From: Orychophragmus violaceus
Taxonomy: Eukaryota; Streptophyta; Magnoliopsida; Brassicales; Brassicaceae
Reading direction: 5' to 3'
DNA length: 64,000 nt
Assembly: GCA_030180135.1 (NCBI GenBank)
Contig: CM058230.1
Coordinates: 102,973,503 to 103,037,502, forward strand
The notes under the pieces are model-generated. The model made no database searches, had not been told where the DNA came from, and worked only from the letters and a program-made list of their open reading frames with translations. The translations under genes and the position numbers were made by a program. Positions 24,083 through 35,376 of the stretch are shown here, piece by piece. How positions within the stretch are numbered: the first letter of the stretch is position 1; each line of letters starts with the position of its first letter.

Positions 24083-24099
24083 GCTAAGTGTGGGGGAGT
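24083..24099 (+). other. gypsy polypurine tract
   Basis: GCTAAGTGTGGGGGAGT abuts the 3' LTR, the plus-strand primer of gypsy elements. Confidence 0.75.
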
Positions 24100-25293
24100 T
24101 TATATATCATGGTTTTTACCGGTTTTATGCCATGATATAGTTGTGTTTTTAGTGTCTTTTGTGTTATTTTAGAGTCTTTTACAGGTTTAATCAGGTTTGG
24201 AGCTAATTGGAGATATTGGAGCATTTTGGGAGTTTTGGAGCATTTTGGCCGAGAGTTTAAACTCACTGTACGATTTGATGATCATGCATCGATCGACACA
24301 CATTTGGTGTCGATCGACACACTAGCGAGATGGGCCGAAATACGGCGGTTTATGAAGTTATGAAGATTTGCAGAAAAGCCCAGAAAAGTTTCAGTATTTA
24401 CACAGAAGCCCCAGTAGAGATTATTACTATATATATAGGATTTTGGTGTTTATTTTACATACGCTTTCATACTTAGAGCTAAGGGATTTTTAGAGTTTTT
24501 GGGGCTGATCTAATCATGTACTTCATCTATTTTGGAGAAGATTTCGAACCCCTTTATCTATTTAATTTCTTATATGCAATCTATTTATTCTATGATTTAT
24601 GTTTCGTTAATCATGTCTGAGTAGATCCATAGTTAAGTTTAGGGTTTCTCATTAAGGATTTTATGAATTGCTAGACTTGTTTAATTCAGCTAAGGATTCA
24701 CATGATTAGAATGTTCTTCGAACTAAATTGTGCTTAATGCTAGTTCTAACCTGATCAATTAGAATCTAGATCTTAGGTTGCTAAATACGACACGAGAGTG
24801 TGGTTTAGAATCTGAACTATTTAGATTGAGCAATTAAATTATTCGCAAAGAGATTTGGCTTAGTTTAATTGTGAACATATCGAACTTGAAATTAATGCTG
24901 GTTTAATCTGTTAGTAATTGCAAAGAGATTTGGATTACTGCACTTAGACTTAGAGGATTTTCGCAAAGAGATTTGGTTAATTCTAATTCCGTGATTTGAG
25001 TTCTAGAACTGAGTTTAATTTGATCCTGACTGATTAACTTGTCTGCTTGTCTGATTTCCTGAGAATTCCCTAGACTTAGCGCTTTTAGTTTATTGTTTTC
25101 ACAACCAATCTTGCTACTGATTTACTTTATTGCCTTGCTTTTATTTCATTCACCACCTGCTTTATTCTTAGAATTAATCTCTACGGTTCTTATTCTATAG
25201 AGACCAGAGTCTCTGTGGATTCGATACCCTATATACTACATTGACATTACTGTGCACTTGCAGTTAGTATAGGGATTAAAACTCGACCTATCA
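24100..25293 (+). repeat. gypsy 3' LTR
   Basis: 1194 bp; its first two bases are TT instead of TG. The palindrome pair at 24289-24296 and 24310-24317 is unchanged from the 5' LTR. It ends CCTATCA followed by AATAA and the resumed tandem repeat. Confidence 0.92.
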
Positions 25294-25298
25294 AATAA

Positions 25299-25445
25299 TA
25301 AAAAAAACAATATAAAGCATGCAACATCTAATGAGAAAACGAAATAGATCTAAATGGATGTTACGTAGAAAAACAAAAAAAAACATTAAAACATATGGAA
25401 AGCAAAAGAGAAAAAAACGAAAAAACCCTCACATATATAGCTAAT
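25299..25445 (+). repeat. Tandem repeat unit 3, right half
   Basis: Continues the unit broken at 8362: ACAATATAAAGCATGCAACA and ATCTAATGAGAAAACG match 7950-7990 of unit 2, as does the following CATATGGAAA. Confidence 0.75.
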
Positions 25446-26295
25446 TTACAGAGAAATTTCATTGCTATGAAAAAATGTAGTGCAAATGAAAAATCCGAAA
25501 AATGGATCTAAGAAGAAGAGAGGATGATGATTTTTTGATGTTGACAAATGAAGATTTAATTGTGTATAAATAGGAGAAGAATGTTAGATAGGATTTTCAT
25601 TCAAAAAGAATTGGCGGTATTATTTTTATTTTTGAAGAGGGATGAATATATTTAAGATTTATAAAAATTTAGGAAGTATGATTTAATAAAATTAAATGCG
25701 ATTTGAAATTTCCTTATCTATCGGGATTGAGAGATTTAGAAATTTTTTTAATGAATATATTTTGAATTCTAATTAATTCGGAATGAAAGATTTAATGCCG
25801 GATTTTAAATTGAATTTACTTAGAGATTATTAAAACTAAATTTTTTTTCATAAAAGATAAAAACTTGAATTAAAAAATCAAATAAAAATAATAGTAGCTT
25901 TATCTTAATATTTGATTTCCTAATTTTTAGGGTTAGTTTAAGTATAATATAGAGAATCCGTTATATTGCCATTAGTAGTAGTTTGGATTATTTAGATTTG
26001 GTAATTTTTTTGTGAAACTTGAAATTAATCTTTTAATATAAAAATTTCAATATTGCCTGATCTTAATATTTGATTTCTTAAATAATAGGTTTATATTATT
26101 TCGAAATTGATAGAATATATAAGGGAATAAGTTTCTAATATTCCAATATTTAATGATCTTAATATTTGATTTCCTAAATAATAGGTTTTGTGTTAATTTG
26201 AAAATTCAAATTCAAATCTGAGTATATTCGATTTGTATTTTTTTCATAATTGAGTGTTTATGAAATATTATGAATATATATTTAGGATTGTTTAG
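25446..26295. other. AT-rich spacer
   Basis: No ORF of coding character. It contains repeats of the phrase CTTAATATTTGATTTCCTAA (near 25907, 26060 and 26160), suggesting a small dispersed direct repeat. Otherwise nothing recognised. Confidence 0.5.
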
Positions 26296-26620
26296 ATGTT
26301 TTTATAATGGTTAATATATATAGTTGAACCCGTTTTATAATGGTTTAATATATTTTTCAACCCGTTTTATAATAGTTAATACATTACAACCCGTTTTTAA
26401 TCATTTAATATAAAAATGCATGATTTTATAATAGTTAATATATATAGTTCAACCCATTTTATAATGGTTAATATATTTTTCAACCCTTATAATAGTTAAT
26501 ACATTACAACCCGTTTTTAACCATTTAACATAAAAAAATGCAAGTTTTTTACAATGGTTAATATATATTTCAACGTATTTTATAATGGTTAATATTTTTT
26601 TCAACCTGTCTTATAGAAAT
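26296..26620 (+). repeat. Minisatellite with TTCAACCCGTTTTATAATGG core
   Basis: The phrases TATAATGGTTAATATAT and TTCAACCCGTTTTATAAT alternate about nine times. A higher-order period of about 123 bp is visible from the block AATACATTACAACCCGTTTTT plus a TTTAAYATAAAAATGCA spacer. Non-coding. Confidence 0.75.
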
Positions 26621-28619
26621 CACGAATCTAAATTAAAAAAAAAAATATTTTACAAAATTTATAAACAAATCAACTACTTGTATTTCTTTTTTCGTTGGTG
26701 TGTATATACTTTGAGTATTTATGTGTATATACTTTACTTGATCAAATATCTATAATAGTTTTACTTGTTTCCTAAAAAGTAGATTAATTAAATTAAATAT
26801 CCATAAACAAAATTCTAGATTTATTTAAATATTAATTACCTTAAATATTTCCTAAAATCTAGTAATTCAAATCATATTCAAACATGGATATTTGGATGTT
26901 AAGAAAAGTTATTGAACGGCTAGGATTATAACTTAATTAATTCAACGTACATGATTAAAAAATATTTAACCCAGAAAAGATCCGCGTGTTTATCCGCCTA
27001 TTAACCGGGTCATACCCATTTAAAATGGGTTTTATTAATTTGTTAGAAAAATACCTTAATGAATCGACATATTTACGCTCAAATTCCAATGGCATGACAT
27101 GTAAATAACACGGTAGACAAATGTTAGTTTCAAAAAACCTTCATGTTTTAATAGTATAGATGTATATTACCCCACTTTACGTTATTCTAATGCATGTTTC
27201 CAAAACATATCTATTTTCTATTTTTTTTTTGGACATTTAGGTAGAAAATACAAAACGCATACGAAATTAGGTGGATAGGACTTTGTTTTCTAAAACCAAA
27301 ATTGGCCGAGTGAAATGACCTCTTTACCCTCAAAAATCTTTAAGAGATCTTTTAAGAAGATCATGTGTGTCTCTTTTTCTTCTTGTTCTTATCTTCTTCT
27401 TCTCTTTCCCCTCTATCCCTCTCTCTTTTTCTCTTTCGTTCAAGAAAATCACCATCATCAAAAAAACAAAAAATCTCGGATGAAATCTAGCAAAATGAAG
27501 CTCAAGTAATAATCCAATAAGCTTGATTAAAACGAATTGATTCGGTAAATTTTTTCAACAAACAATTTGAGATTTTTTGGAACAATAGATTCATATGGAT
27601 ATTAAGATTTTGATTTTTCAATTTTTTGTGGAGATCTAACACGATCTAGTGAGAAATCCAACAAAAAAATCTGGGGAATTGATTCATATTCACTGAGTCG
27701 ATTCAGTGAAAATGGTATATGTTAACACAATTATTGAGTGCGCTAAATTAATTATTAACTGGTTAACTTTTAAGTTATGTGTTCAAATTATTAGGTATCA
27801 TATAAAATAAAAAAGTTCACCGATAATTATTTGGTTAACGTGATAACAAAGTTGTTTTCAGATAGGATTTTTGAGGAGATTATCCATATTCATTTAGTCA
27901 ATTTAGGAAGTTAGGTATGTGTTAACATAATTATAGTGTGTGTTTACTCAACTATTAACTAATTGATTCATATTCATTGAGTCGATTAAGTAAATTTGGT
28001 ATGTGTTAATACAATTTTGGAACACCCCAAATCAATTATTAGCTAGATAACTATTTTGGGATGTGTGCTAAGTTATTAAATATCATATAAAATATAGATG
28101 TTCACATATAATTTTTTCGTTAGCGCGATAAAAAGTTATTATCATATGAAATATGTATGTGTTAGCACAATTTTTTAACATGTTAACTCTATTATTGGTC
28201 AGATTCCGATCGTTGATGAAATTTCCGACAACTAAGACACCGTCATTCTTGGCCAGATTGCTTTTTCGAGACGATTCAAACTGCTTCCATCATTGGTCAC
28301 CATCTCACCTGAAAAGGAAGACCAATAAGTCATGTGAATAATATAAAAAATTGTCATCACATAAGAGAGAGATAAAGTAAAGAAAAGATAAGAAAAAGAG
28401 AAAGAAAGAAAGATAAGGAATAAGATCCAGAAAGATACAGTGAAGTTACGGACGACAATTAATCTTTCCAAATCTATAGGGTAGTAGGGAGTAGGGGTAT
28501 AATAGGAATAAAAAGATGGTTTTTGGAATATCGACCAGTTCTTTGGTCATACATCCAAATTACTCTCTTTTTCGCTATTCAAAACATTGCTTTCGTGTAC
28601 TTGACCAAAACTCAACACA
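26621..28619. other. AT-rich spacer with pyrimidine-rich tract and diverged direct repeats
   Basis: 27370-27450 is a CT-rich tract, and the ORF across it is compositional. Two diverged copies of a roughly 290-bp segment lie about 27680-27860 and 27960-28130, sharing GATTCATATTCAYTGAGTCGA, GGTATRTGTTAA and TATCATATAAAATA. Bases 27140-27160 are the possible Helitron end listed above. Confidence 0.5.
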
Positions 28620-30150
28620 CGACCTATGATCTTTTTAAAGGATGAGGCAAGTGAGTACAATATGGCAGCCTCAATTTGGCCGGCGGTTAGGAGGAAGATC
28701 AGTTTTTCCGTCGCAATGAAGGTTGCCATCATCGCAAGCGAAAGTCGGGTTTCTCAGTCTCATTGGTTTATTTTAGTTTGGGCTTTATGTTATGAAATTA
28801 AGTTCCCATTATATCAGAGCCAAGAATGGAGTCTCCGTCACAATCTGAAAGAAAGTTCCTTTTTCCCAAAAAATTGTATTCACTTTAGTTATGGATGCAA
28901 ACCTGAGATATAAGCTGTGTTTGAGTCGGTTCTACAAGGGAAAAATGTTTATGAAGCCTATCCAAAGATGTAAAAGAAACTGAAGTTACACATTAGTCCA
29001 AACATATATATTCAGAAATTTGAAGTTAGCTTAGCAAATAATGCTGAGTTAAAGACTGCTTTTCAGAACAGAGATGCATCACCAATGAAACAATTTATCT
29101 TTGCTAATGAGAAGTTTCAAGTAGAGGCGGACCCATATAGGAGCCGTGGGTATTACTTAACACCGGTTAATGTGAAATGTAGTGTTGGAAGAAGAATATG
29201 CACGAGAATGGGCATGTAGAAAATGGAAGGAAATCTCTGATGCCTCATTCTCTTCAAAGCCAAGAAGATTTTACGAATACTGCTGATGGACTGTTGTATG
29301 AGGGAAAGAATGTGCAAGTAACATATACAAGGATCTCCCATGTGTGCTACTAGTGGAGAAGCTGGAAATGTGAAATGTAATGTTGCTGAGGAGAAAAGTA
29401 GAGTTACATGCAAGTTTGACTCAAGCCACTACTGCAGTTGTTGTGTTGCTGCAGGGTCCTCCACATTGAATTTACGATTGGGAGCAGTTCAGAAACAAAG
29501 CACAACAACTCCTCAGAAAATAGACATTAAATTGATTCATTTCAAGGAAAATATGTTACAACTACACCAAATACAAAAGCAGAGAAAATGCTATAAGACA
29601 TGGATTTTCAAGTACCAAGCCAAAAGAAGGAAACTGCAATCTATGATCTTCACATATAGGTGTAGTTTCTGCAAAAACCATGTTTTGTATGACATCACTG
29701 GATAAGAAAAAACTCCAACAATTGTGCTACAGAGCCTATGAAGATTTGGTCCAATATAGTTTTTTCAAGAAAAAGAAGACAGTAGAACAAGTAGTTTACA
29801 AATCTGTCTTAGCATAACTACTAAAGATGTTGAAGTTCTACACATTAGCTGCCAAATTTCATGGACCTGATGCAGTATTATAGAGCTTCATTACAGGTTG
29901 AGGACAAGCTGTCTTAGCGAGGGAGATAATGATAGATACTGAATAGTAAAGCTGATGTGGCTGGTCGCAGGATGGAAATGAAGTTGGTGGCTCTTATGGA
30001 GGCTTTGTTGTTTCCTACTCAATGCCCTTAGTTTAAATAAAGATCTGTGAGTGTTGTTGTTTTTATAGAATAGATCATAGAATTGTGTGGGCAATTTTAG
30101 AGAGTGTTCTCTGCAAATTGAACGTAGATTAAAAGAGGTTTGTTATCTAG
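28620..30150 (+). pseudogene. Unidentified decayed coding remnant
   Basis: Several stretches read as protein-like in shifting frames: SPNIYIQKFEVSLANNAEL (near 28992), AFQNRDASPMKQFIFANEKF (near 29060), a Cys-rich block CKFDSSHYCSCC (near 29410), and TTPNTKAEKML (near 29550). Frameshifts and stops separate them and no introns are obvious, as in a processed pseudogene. I do not recognise the parent gene. The Cys-rich block alone is too short to assign a family. Confidence 0.35.
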
Positions 30151-30399
30151 ATCTGAGGATCAATCAATAACGCTTGAAACCTTGTTGTTTGGTAGGTTAC
30201 GGTTCGTCCATAAGAATTAAAAGTGGTGTTTATCATCTTAGAAGCATATATATCTATTTACTTTTATTTGCTTCCTTAGCACATACTTAAATCTTATCCT
30301 GGATTTTGCCACTAAGCTACAACATATTCCTATTTTTTTGGGGGGGGGTCAATTGTGTTTCATTGAAACTTAAACTGGTTCGGTTACAAAAGAAATGTT

Positions 30400-31300
30400 A
30401 AAAGAAGACAAAGATTCTTTTGCTAAATGATCGCGAAAAACTTCTCAGAATGAGGTAAAGCATGATAAGGTAAGGAAGAAAAAGAAAGAGCAAGGTTCCT
30501 TATATCTCAAAGGATGCCTGCAATTTCCGTAATCTCCAGCCGTTAGAAAGGGCGGTAATGAGGACATTCGAATCCGAACACACTTGTAGATGGTGTAGAC
30601 TTGCAGAAATAGCTAAACAAAAACTCGGTTTCACTGCAATTGCTTCAGCAACAAGAGCAAATTTCACAAAACTCCTAGCTGTTTATCCCTAGAGAGGAGA
30701 GTCTATGCATGTACATGTGATGCACCAACGCATGCCTCCATGGCGAGAATCTGCGTGCCACACTCCATCCGCAAACAGGGTGGGTAGAGACGATACATGG
30801 CCACAATTTGGAGAGCATCTGCATAAGACTGCAATCTTCGATTGGGTCATCGCCGAGTCCCAGTCCTTAGCATCCAGGATTGCTTTACGGATGGTGTCTC
30901 CCACAGAAGCGGATAAACCATCAAAGATTCTCTTGTTGTGGGCAGACCAAATGTGTCAGTTGATCCACATGTAGAGAGGGGATGATGCCAGTCCAATAGG
31001 AGGTAAGGTGGTCCAGGTTTTGCTAGTATAAAGTAAAGACTTCATGTCTGCAACATTGGTGAGCAGATTCATGTTACTAGAGAAAGGGCAGTTGATGAAG
31101 ATATCTTCAGGAGCCCCACAAAATCTGCACGATGCCGCATTCACCAATCCTCTAAAGGTGAGCAAAAAGGCGACTAGTAAGGCACTATTGACAGCTTTCC
31201 AAAGAAAATGTTTCAACTTAGGTGATGTATGGACGTCCCAGACATTACCCAACCAGTTGTAGTTTGGAGTAGGAGCGTTCAGAGGTTTCTTCTTAGTCAT
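30400..31300 (-). pseudogene. LINE ORF2, zinc-binding and RNase H parts
   Basis: Bases 31300-30956 give a zf-RVT block (WDVHTSPKLKHFLWKAV and SCRFCGAPED). Bases 30904-30400 give a broken RNase H (FADGVWHADSRHGGMRW, later RLEITEIAGILRDIRNL). An RNase H domain is typical of one plant LINE branch and is missing from the LINE at 44690. Confidence 0.7.
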
Positions 31301-31632
31301 ATTATACCCGGTTTTAGTTGAGTAGGCTCCAGACTTCTCATGAACCCAAATTCGACGATCCGGATGTTTAAGAGAACTTGGTATAATAGACTGTATAAAT
31401 TCCTAATAAAAAGGTAAGTGAGTACGCATAGTTTGGACATTCCACTCATTGCTTGAATTGTCAAGTAAATTTGCCACTTTCAGGTTGGCATCCGCTGCTG
31501 TTGGATGACTGTAAGGTGCTAGATCTGGGGAAGTAGACAACCATTAGTCATGCCAAACATCAACCGGTTTTTCATCTCATATATTTCATCCGAGGCCAAT
31601 TTCAGCAGTTTTAAGCCCATTCAGATACCAGT

Positions 31633-33100
31633 TCATCCGTGGGAAGCATTCATGCTGGATTTACATTCTAGGAACTCAGCTGTGTGGCAGTATTTGCCTA
31701 AGAGAACTTGAGCAAGAAGAGAATCTGGATCTTGAAGAATTCGCCAGCTCAATTTTGCTAGTAAAGAAATATTAAAGGATTCAATCTCTTTAAAACCCAA
31801 ACCACTTTCACTCTTGGGAATGGTGAGTTTGTCCCAAGCTACCCAAGCCATCTTCCTCTTTTCTGGGGAGGCGTCCCACCAGAACCGAATAAGGATCGAT
31901 TGAATATTCTTGCAGAGGGATACTGGTAATTTGAAACATGACATGGAAAAGATAGGGAGGGCTGAGAGGACCGACTTCAGAAGAACCTGTTTTCCGGCAC
32001 CAGAGAGGAACTTTGTGGTCCAACTATGTGATCTTTTCCTAATCTTATCCACAAGTCCTGCAAACACATCTTTATTCCTTCTACGGAAGTTCTCTGGCAA
32101 GCCCAAGTATTTTCCGGTACCTCCCTCTTTCTTAATCCCAAGGGCAGCTTTAACTTGGATTTTAGTCTCAGATGGAGTTCTTGAAGAGAAAGTAATAGAA
32201 AACTTTGCCACATTGATGCACTGACCGAAGACTTTTACACATTGATTCATTGACCGAATGATGCTTCGTATCTTCTCAATATATCGAGTAAGGCTTGACA
32301 GTTCCTCTCATTTTTTCTGCAAAAGAACATGGTGTCATCCGTGAAAAGCAAGTGATTAACAAACATGGATCTCCTTGCTACTTGTAATTCTTTTAGTGTT
32401 CCACTTAGTTGTGCCTTTGCACATAACCCCGAGAGAACCTCCGTACAAAGAATGAAGAGGTAAGGGGAGAGAGGGCCTCCTTGACGCAGTCCTCAAGTAG
32501 GTAGCACAGAGCTGTGGATTTATCCGTTAATGAGGAAGGAGTAAGAGACTGTGGAAACACATTCCATAATTCATTGGATCCATTCCGACTGAAAACCCAT
32601 ACAAGATAGAACTCTTCTTAGGAAGGACCATTCTATGCAATCGTATGCTTTGCTCATGTCCGTTTTAACCACCATGGAGCATCTTTTAGTAGCTTTAGAA
32701 ATTTTGAGGAAGTGCAAAATTTCATGAGTGATCAAGACATTAAATCCGCTATTTATCTACCAAGGAAAAAGCAGATTGTTGCTTGGAGATGATCTGTTGG
32801 AGCAGCGGTTGAAGGCGTTTTGTCAAGATATCTGCAATGATCTTGTACCATACATTACACAAATCCATAGGAGGATAATCTCATGGGGCTTTTGGAGCTG
32901 TTACTTTTGGAATGAGGCAGATGTGAGTCTCATCGAGACCATGGTCCATACTGTCCGTCAAGAAGAAGTTCTGTACTTCACGGAAAATCTCATCATACAC
33001 CGTAATAGCACAGAGGGCTTGGTTCATCTCAAGATATATATGGTTACTTATAACATCTTTTACCGTATTTTCAGCTGAGCTTCCTTGGGATGTGAAGATC
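31633..33100 (-). pseudogene. LINE ORF2, reverse transcriptase part
   Basis: The RT active-site box reads FTDDT at 32331-32345 where intact relatives have FADD. The thumb and connection part is the best kept (31633-32250: GTGKYLGLPENF, SWTTKFLSGAGKQVLLKSV, RFWWDASPEKRKMAWVAWDKL). The N-terminal RT, 32350-33370, is scrambled. Confidence 0.78.
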
Positions 33101-33371
33101 TTTTGGTAAAAAGATCAAAAAGTACGACCAATGAGTTCATCCTCATAAATGGTCTGACTCTCTTCATCTTTTATCACTGTGATTATATTTTTTCTCTTCT
33201 AGCTTTGGTAACCGAGTGAAAGTAGCTAGAGTTACAGTCTCCACATTGAAGCCAAAGAACTCTACTCCGTTGTCTCCAAAAGAATTCTTCATTCTTATAA
33301 GCCTTATCAAGAAGCTTCGTGAGAGTATCAATCTACACTTGGGGAGGATGCGCATATGAGAGGGCTGTATC

Positions 33372-33589
33372 CAGGCCCGGCCCGTTAGGTTGTGGCACCT
33401 AAAGCCAAAAAAAAAAAAATTCACCCAAAATGTAGATTGTACATTTCGAACCTGGCACCTATATGCAAACCAAGTGGCACTCAACCGCTAGACCACAGAA
33501 AACTTTTGAAATATGATGCCCCAAATAATTAATGTAGTTTTGGCGCCTAAAGCCCATGCTTTACTTGCTTTAGCCATGGGCCGGCCCTG
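33372..33589. mobile_element. hAT-like MITE inserted in the LINE
   Basis: 218 bp bounded by terminal inverted repeats CAGGCCCGGCCC and GGGCCGGCCCTG (one mismatch). Near-perfect 8-bp target duplications GCTGTATC (33364-33371) and GCTGCATC (33590-33597) flank it. The subterminal GGCACCTAAAGCC recurs inside. TIR and 8-bp TSD fit the hAT superfamily; there is no coding. Confidence 0.85.
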
Positions 33590-33599
33590 GCTGCATCTA

Positions 33600-34140
33600 A
33601 CTTCTCCTGAAGTTCCTTAATGACTCTTGCATTATTATCTCTTTTTTATTTAGCCCATGCAATAAGTCCCCGACGGCACTGGTTAACTTTAACGTCCATT
33701 TTCTCTTTTCTCTCCGGTTTCCAAGGCTTTTCAATCAGAACTTTAACCTCCTCATCCTCACTCATACTATGATCATAACAAAAAGGCTTCCGCTTGCGTC
33801 GTTTGGAGGTGTATAGGATGGTCACCAGAGGTCGGTGGTCCGAACCTTCGAAACGAAGGTAGTTGCTATGACCGGAGGGGAAGAGTTCCATCCAGACACA
33901 ATTGCCCATAGCTTGATCTAATCTTTCTTGGATAAAATGATATGATCTTGTACCTCTCCACGAGAGGGGGTTACCGGAATGCTTCACATCCCACATCCCA
34001 TTAGACGACACAAAGCTTTGGAAGGGTACAAAGGAACTCTCATACCTAACCGGGCCTCCTTCCTTGTCTGAATTCTCTAGCATATCATTAGAGTCCCCAA
34101 CAATTAGCCACACTTCTTCTCTATTTTTAACAATCTCTGA
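33600..34140 (-). pseudogene. LINE ORF2, endonuclease part
   Basis: AP-endonuclease-like text: WLIVGDSNDML (GDFND-type), YHFIQERLDQAMGN and EGSDHRPLV, the last being the SDH catalytic motif. The N-terminal part of the domain is degraded upstream of 34113. The MITE at 33372 lies just downstream of this block. Confidence 0.75.
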
Positions 34141-34335
34141 AATATGATCCCAAAAACATCTATATCCTCTTTTTGGGGAAGGACATAAATACCGGTGAAG
34201 AAGAAACGAGCCCTTAAAACTTAATTCTCGTATCTATGTAGTTTGGGACGAGTTCATCACCTCAATGTTAACTTCTTTTTTCCACCAAATAGTTAATTGT
34301 ATACTTACTAGCGATGGTTAAGTGTTGATCAAATC

Positions 34336-35376
34336 TTAATTCAAGGCAATGCAATAACAAAAGGGTCTTGATTCTTGGTTTCCGACAGAAATACTACATT
34401 TGTCAGTTGTTTCACATTGCTGAGTGGCGTGAATGTACCTCTTTCCTTGAGTGTTCACGGTAATGGCTCTCTCTAGATCCCTACATAGAGACTTGGCCAT
34501 CTTTCTCACTTGCCATCCTTCCGTTATTTTAAGGGTAACGAGAATCTTTGGATCTTTGATCCCTGCCATCACTAGGAGTATATGGATACTACCTTTGGTT
34601 GGAGATGGAATCGCTATGCTTTCTTGAGGCTTGACGTTACCCTCTTTCATCCAAGCTACGGAGAGTGATCTGTTCACTAAGACCGAGCTCCTCAAATCTC
34701 TTTTTTGAAGAGTTGTTCTTCTTAGGGCAGTTTTCATCCTCATGAGTGAGGAAAAAGCAAGAGAAGCAATGTTTTTCAAGCTTCTCGTAAACCAGATCAA
34801 TGGTAACCGTTTCATCAGAGGGAACTTGGACTGGTAGCGACATCTACAGATGAAGTAAGACATTGATATGGACACGGTTTCGACCATTGGAACCATTTTA
34901 TCTATCACCGGGCTTAACTCTCTCCATGTTGCTTCAAGAGATTATGCATTCCAGAAATGTAATGGTAGGCCATGAAGTTGGATCCAAAAGGTGATAGTGC
35001 TGGGGAAGGTGTTAGATACCACCGGCTCCCATTTTTGGAGGATAACCATCCACCTCTTGTAGTGGAAATGTGCACGCCGTAAGACTGAGTTGAGGTCTTC
35101 TTCCGACTTAAAGAGAAACTGAAACATATATGGTCTGAGCTCTCTACCCACAACTTCAGTTTCAAGATTCCAATATTGGATTAACTAATCCACAACCCAA
35201 TGAGGTTTTTGGATCGAGGGGTTAGTGGCTCTACCTATCAAGTTAAGTTTATTATCCTCAATGAGATGGGAGTTGTCGCTAGCCTGGAGGACAATCGGGT
35301 TTCTGCTTTGGGGGGGGGGGGGGGTTGAAGTCCGCCACCCAGTTGCCCTTTTCTTGCCGAGAGAATCTGCGAGTCA
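34336..35376 (-). pseudogene. LINE ORF1 (DUF4283, zinc knuckle)
   Basis: From a possible ATG at 35376 the text starts MTRRFSRQEKGNW and runs through a poly-proline stretch at a G-run (35311-35326) that probably shifted the frame. The DUF4283 domain follows (RPYMFQFLFKSEEDLNSVL and ITFWIQLHGLPLHFWN, 34942-35151). The zinc knuckle then reads CFSCFFLTHEDENCP (34750-34795). The frame changes several times. ORF1 proteins of this type bind RNA and package the LINE transcript. Confidence 0.75.

Larger units (their letters stand above)
8363..25293 (+). mobile_element. Athila-like Ty3/gypsy LTR retrotransposon, complete but disabled, with nested copia element
   Basis: LTRs of 1195 and 1194 bp flank the element, and a 5-bp target duplication AATAA is at 8358-8362 and 25294-25298. 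Order inside: tRNA-Asp-like primer site, gag, protease, RT, RNase H, integrase, a 1.35-kb 3' non-coding region and a purine tract. That is the gypsy order, and the protease and RT text is Athila-type. Removing the nested copia element leaves about 9.9 kb. Reading the LTRs against each other I count about 20 substitutions and one indel (roughly 98.3% identity), so the insertion is fairly recent. It cannot be autonomous: gag has an early stop, pol has at least four frameshifts, and the copia element sits in pol. Confidence 0.92.
6259..27160 (-). mobile_element. Possible non-autonomous Helitron (about 4 kb) split by the gypsy element
   Basis: On the minus strand the left edge reads as a Helitron 3' terminus. 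CTAG ends at 6259, an imperfect hairpin (6-bp stem at 6269-6274 and 6286-6291, 11-base loop) sits about 10 nt inside, and the flanking base on the plus strand is A. The right edge reads as a Helitron 5' end, TCTATACTATTAAAACATG on the minus strand, followed on the plus strand by T, giving the expected A/T insertion site. Excluding the 16.9-kb gypsy insertion the body would be about 4.0 kb. There is no Rep/helicase coding. Each end looks convincing for Brassicaceae Helitrons, but that these two ends belong to one element is my inference. Confidence 0.4.

Noticed and set aside
27315..27509. Small ORF rich in Ser, Leu and Phe
   Set aside because: It lies on a pyrimidine-rich tract; composition explains the open frame.
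27290..28520. MULE-like element with weak inverted ends
   Set aside because: The two candidate ends share only scattered bases and no 9-bp duplication was seen.
33420..33490. tRNA-like B box inside the hAT MITE
   Set aside because: TTCGAACCTGG resembles a B box in complement, but TIRs and 8-bp duplications explain the segment as a MITE and no A box is present.
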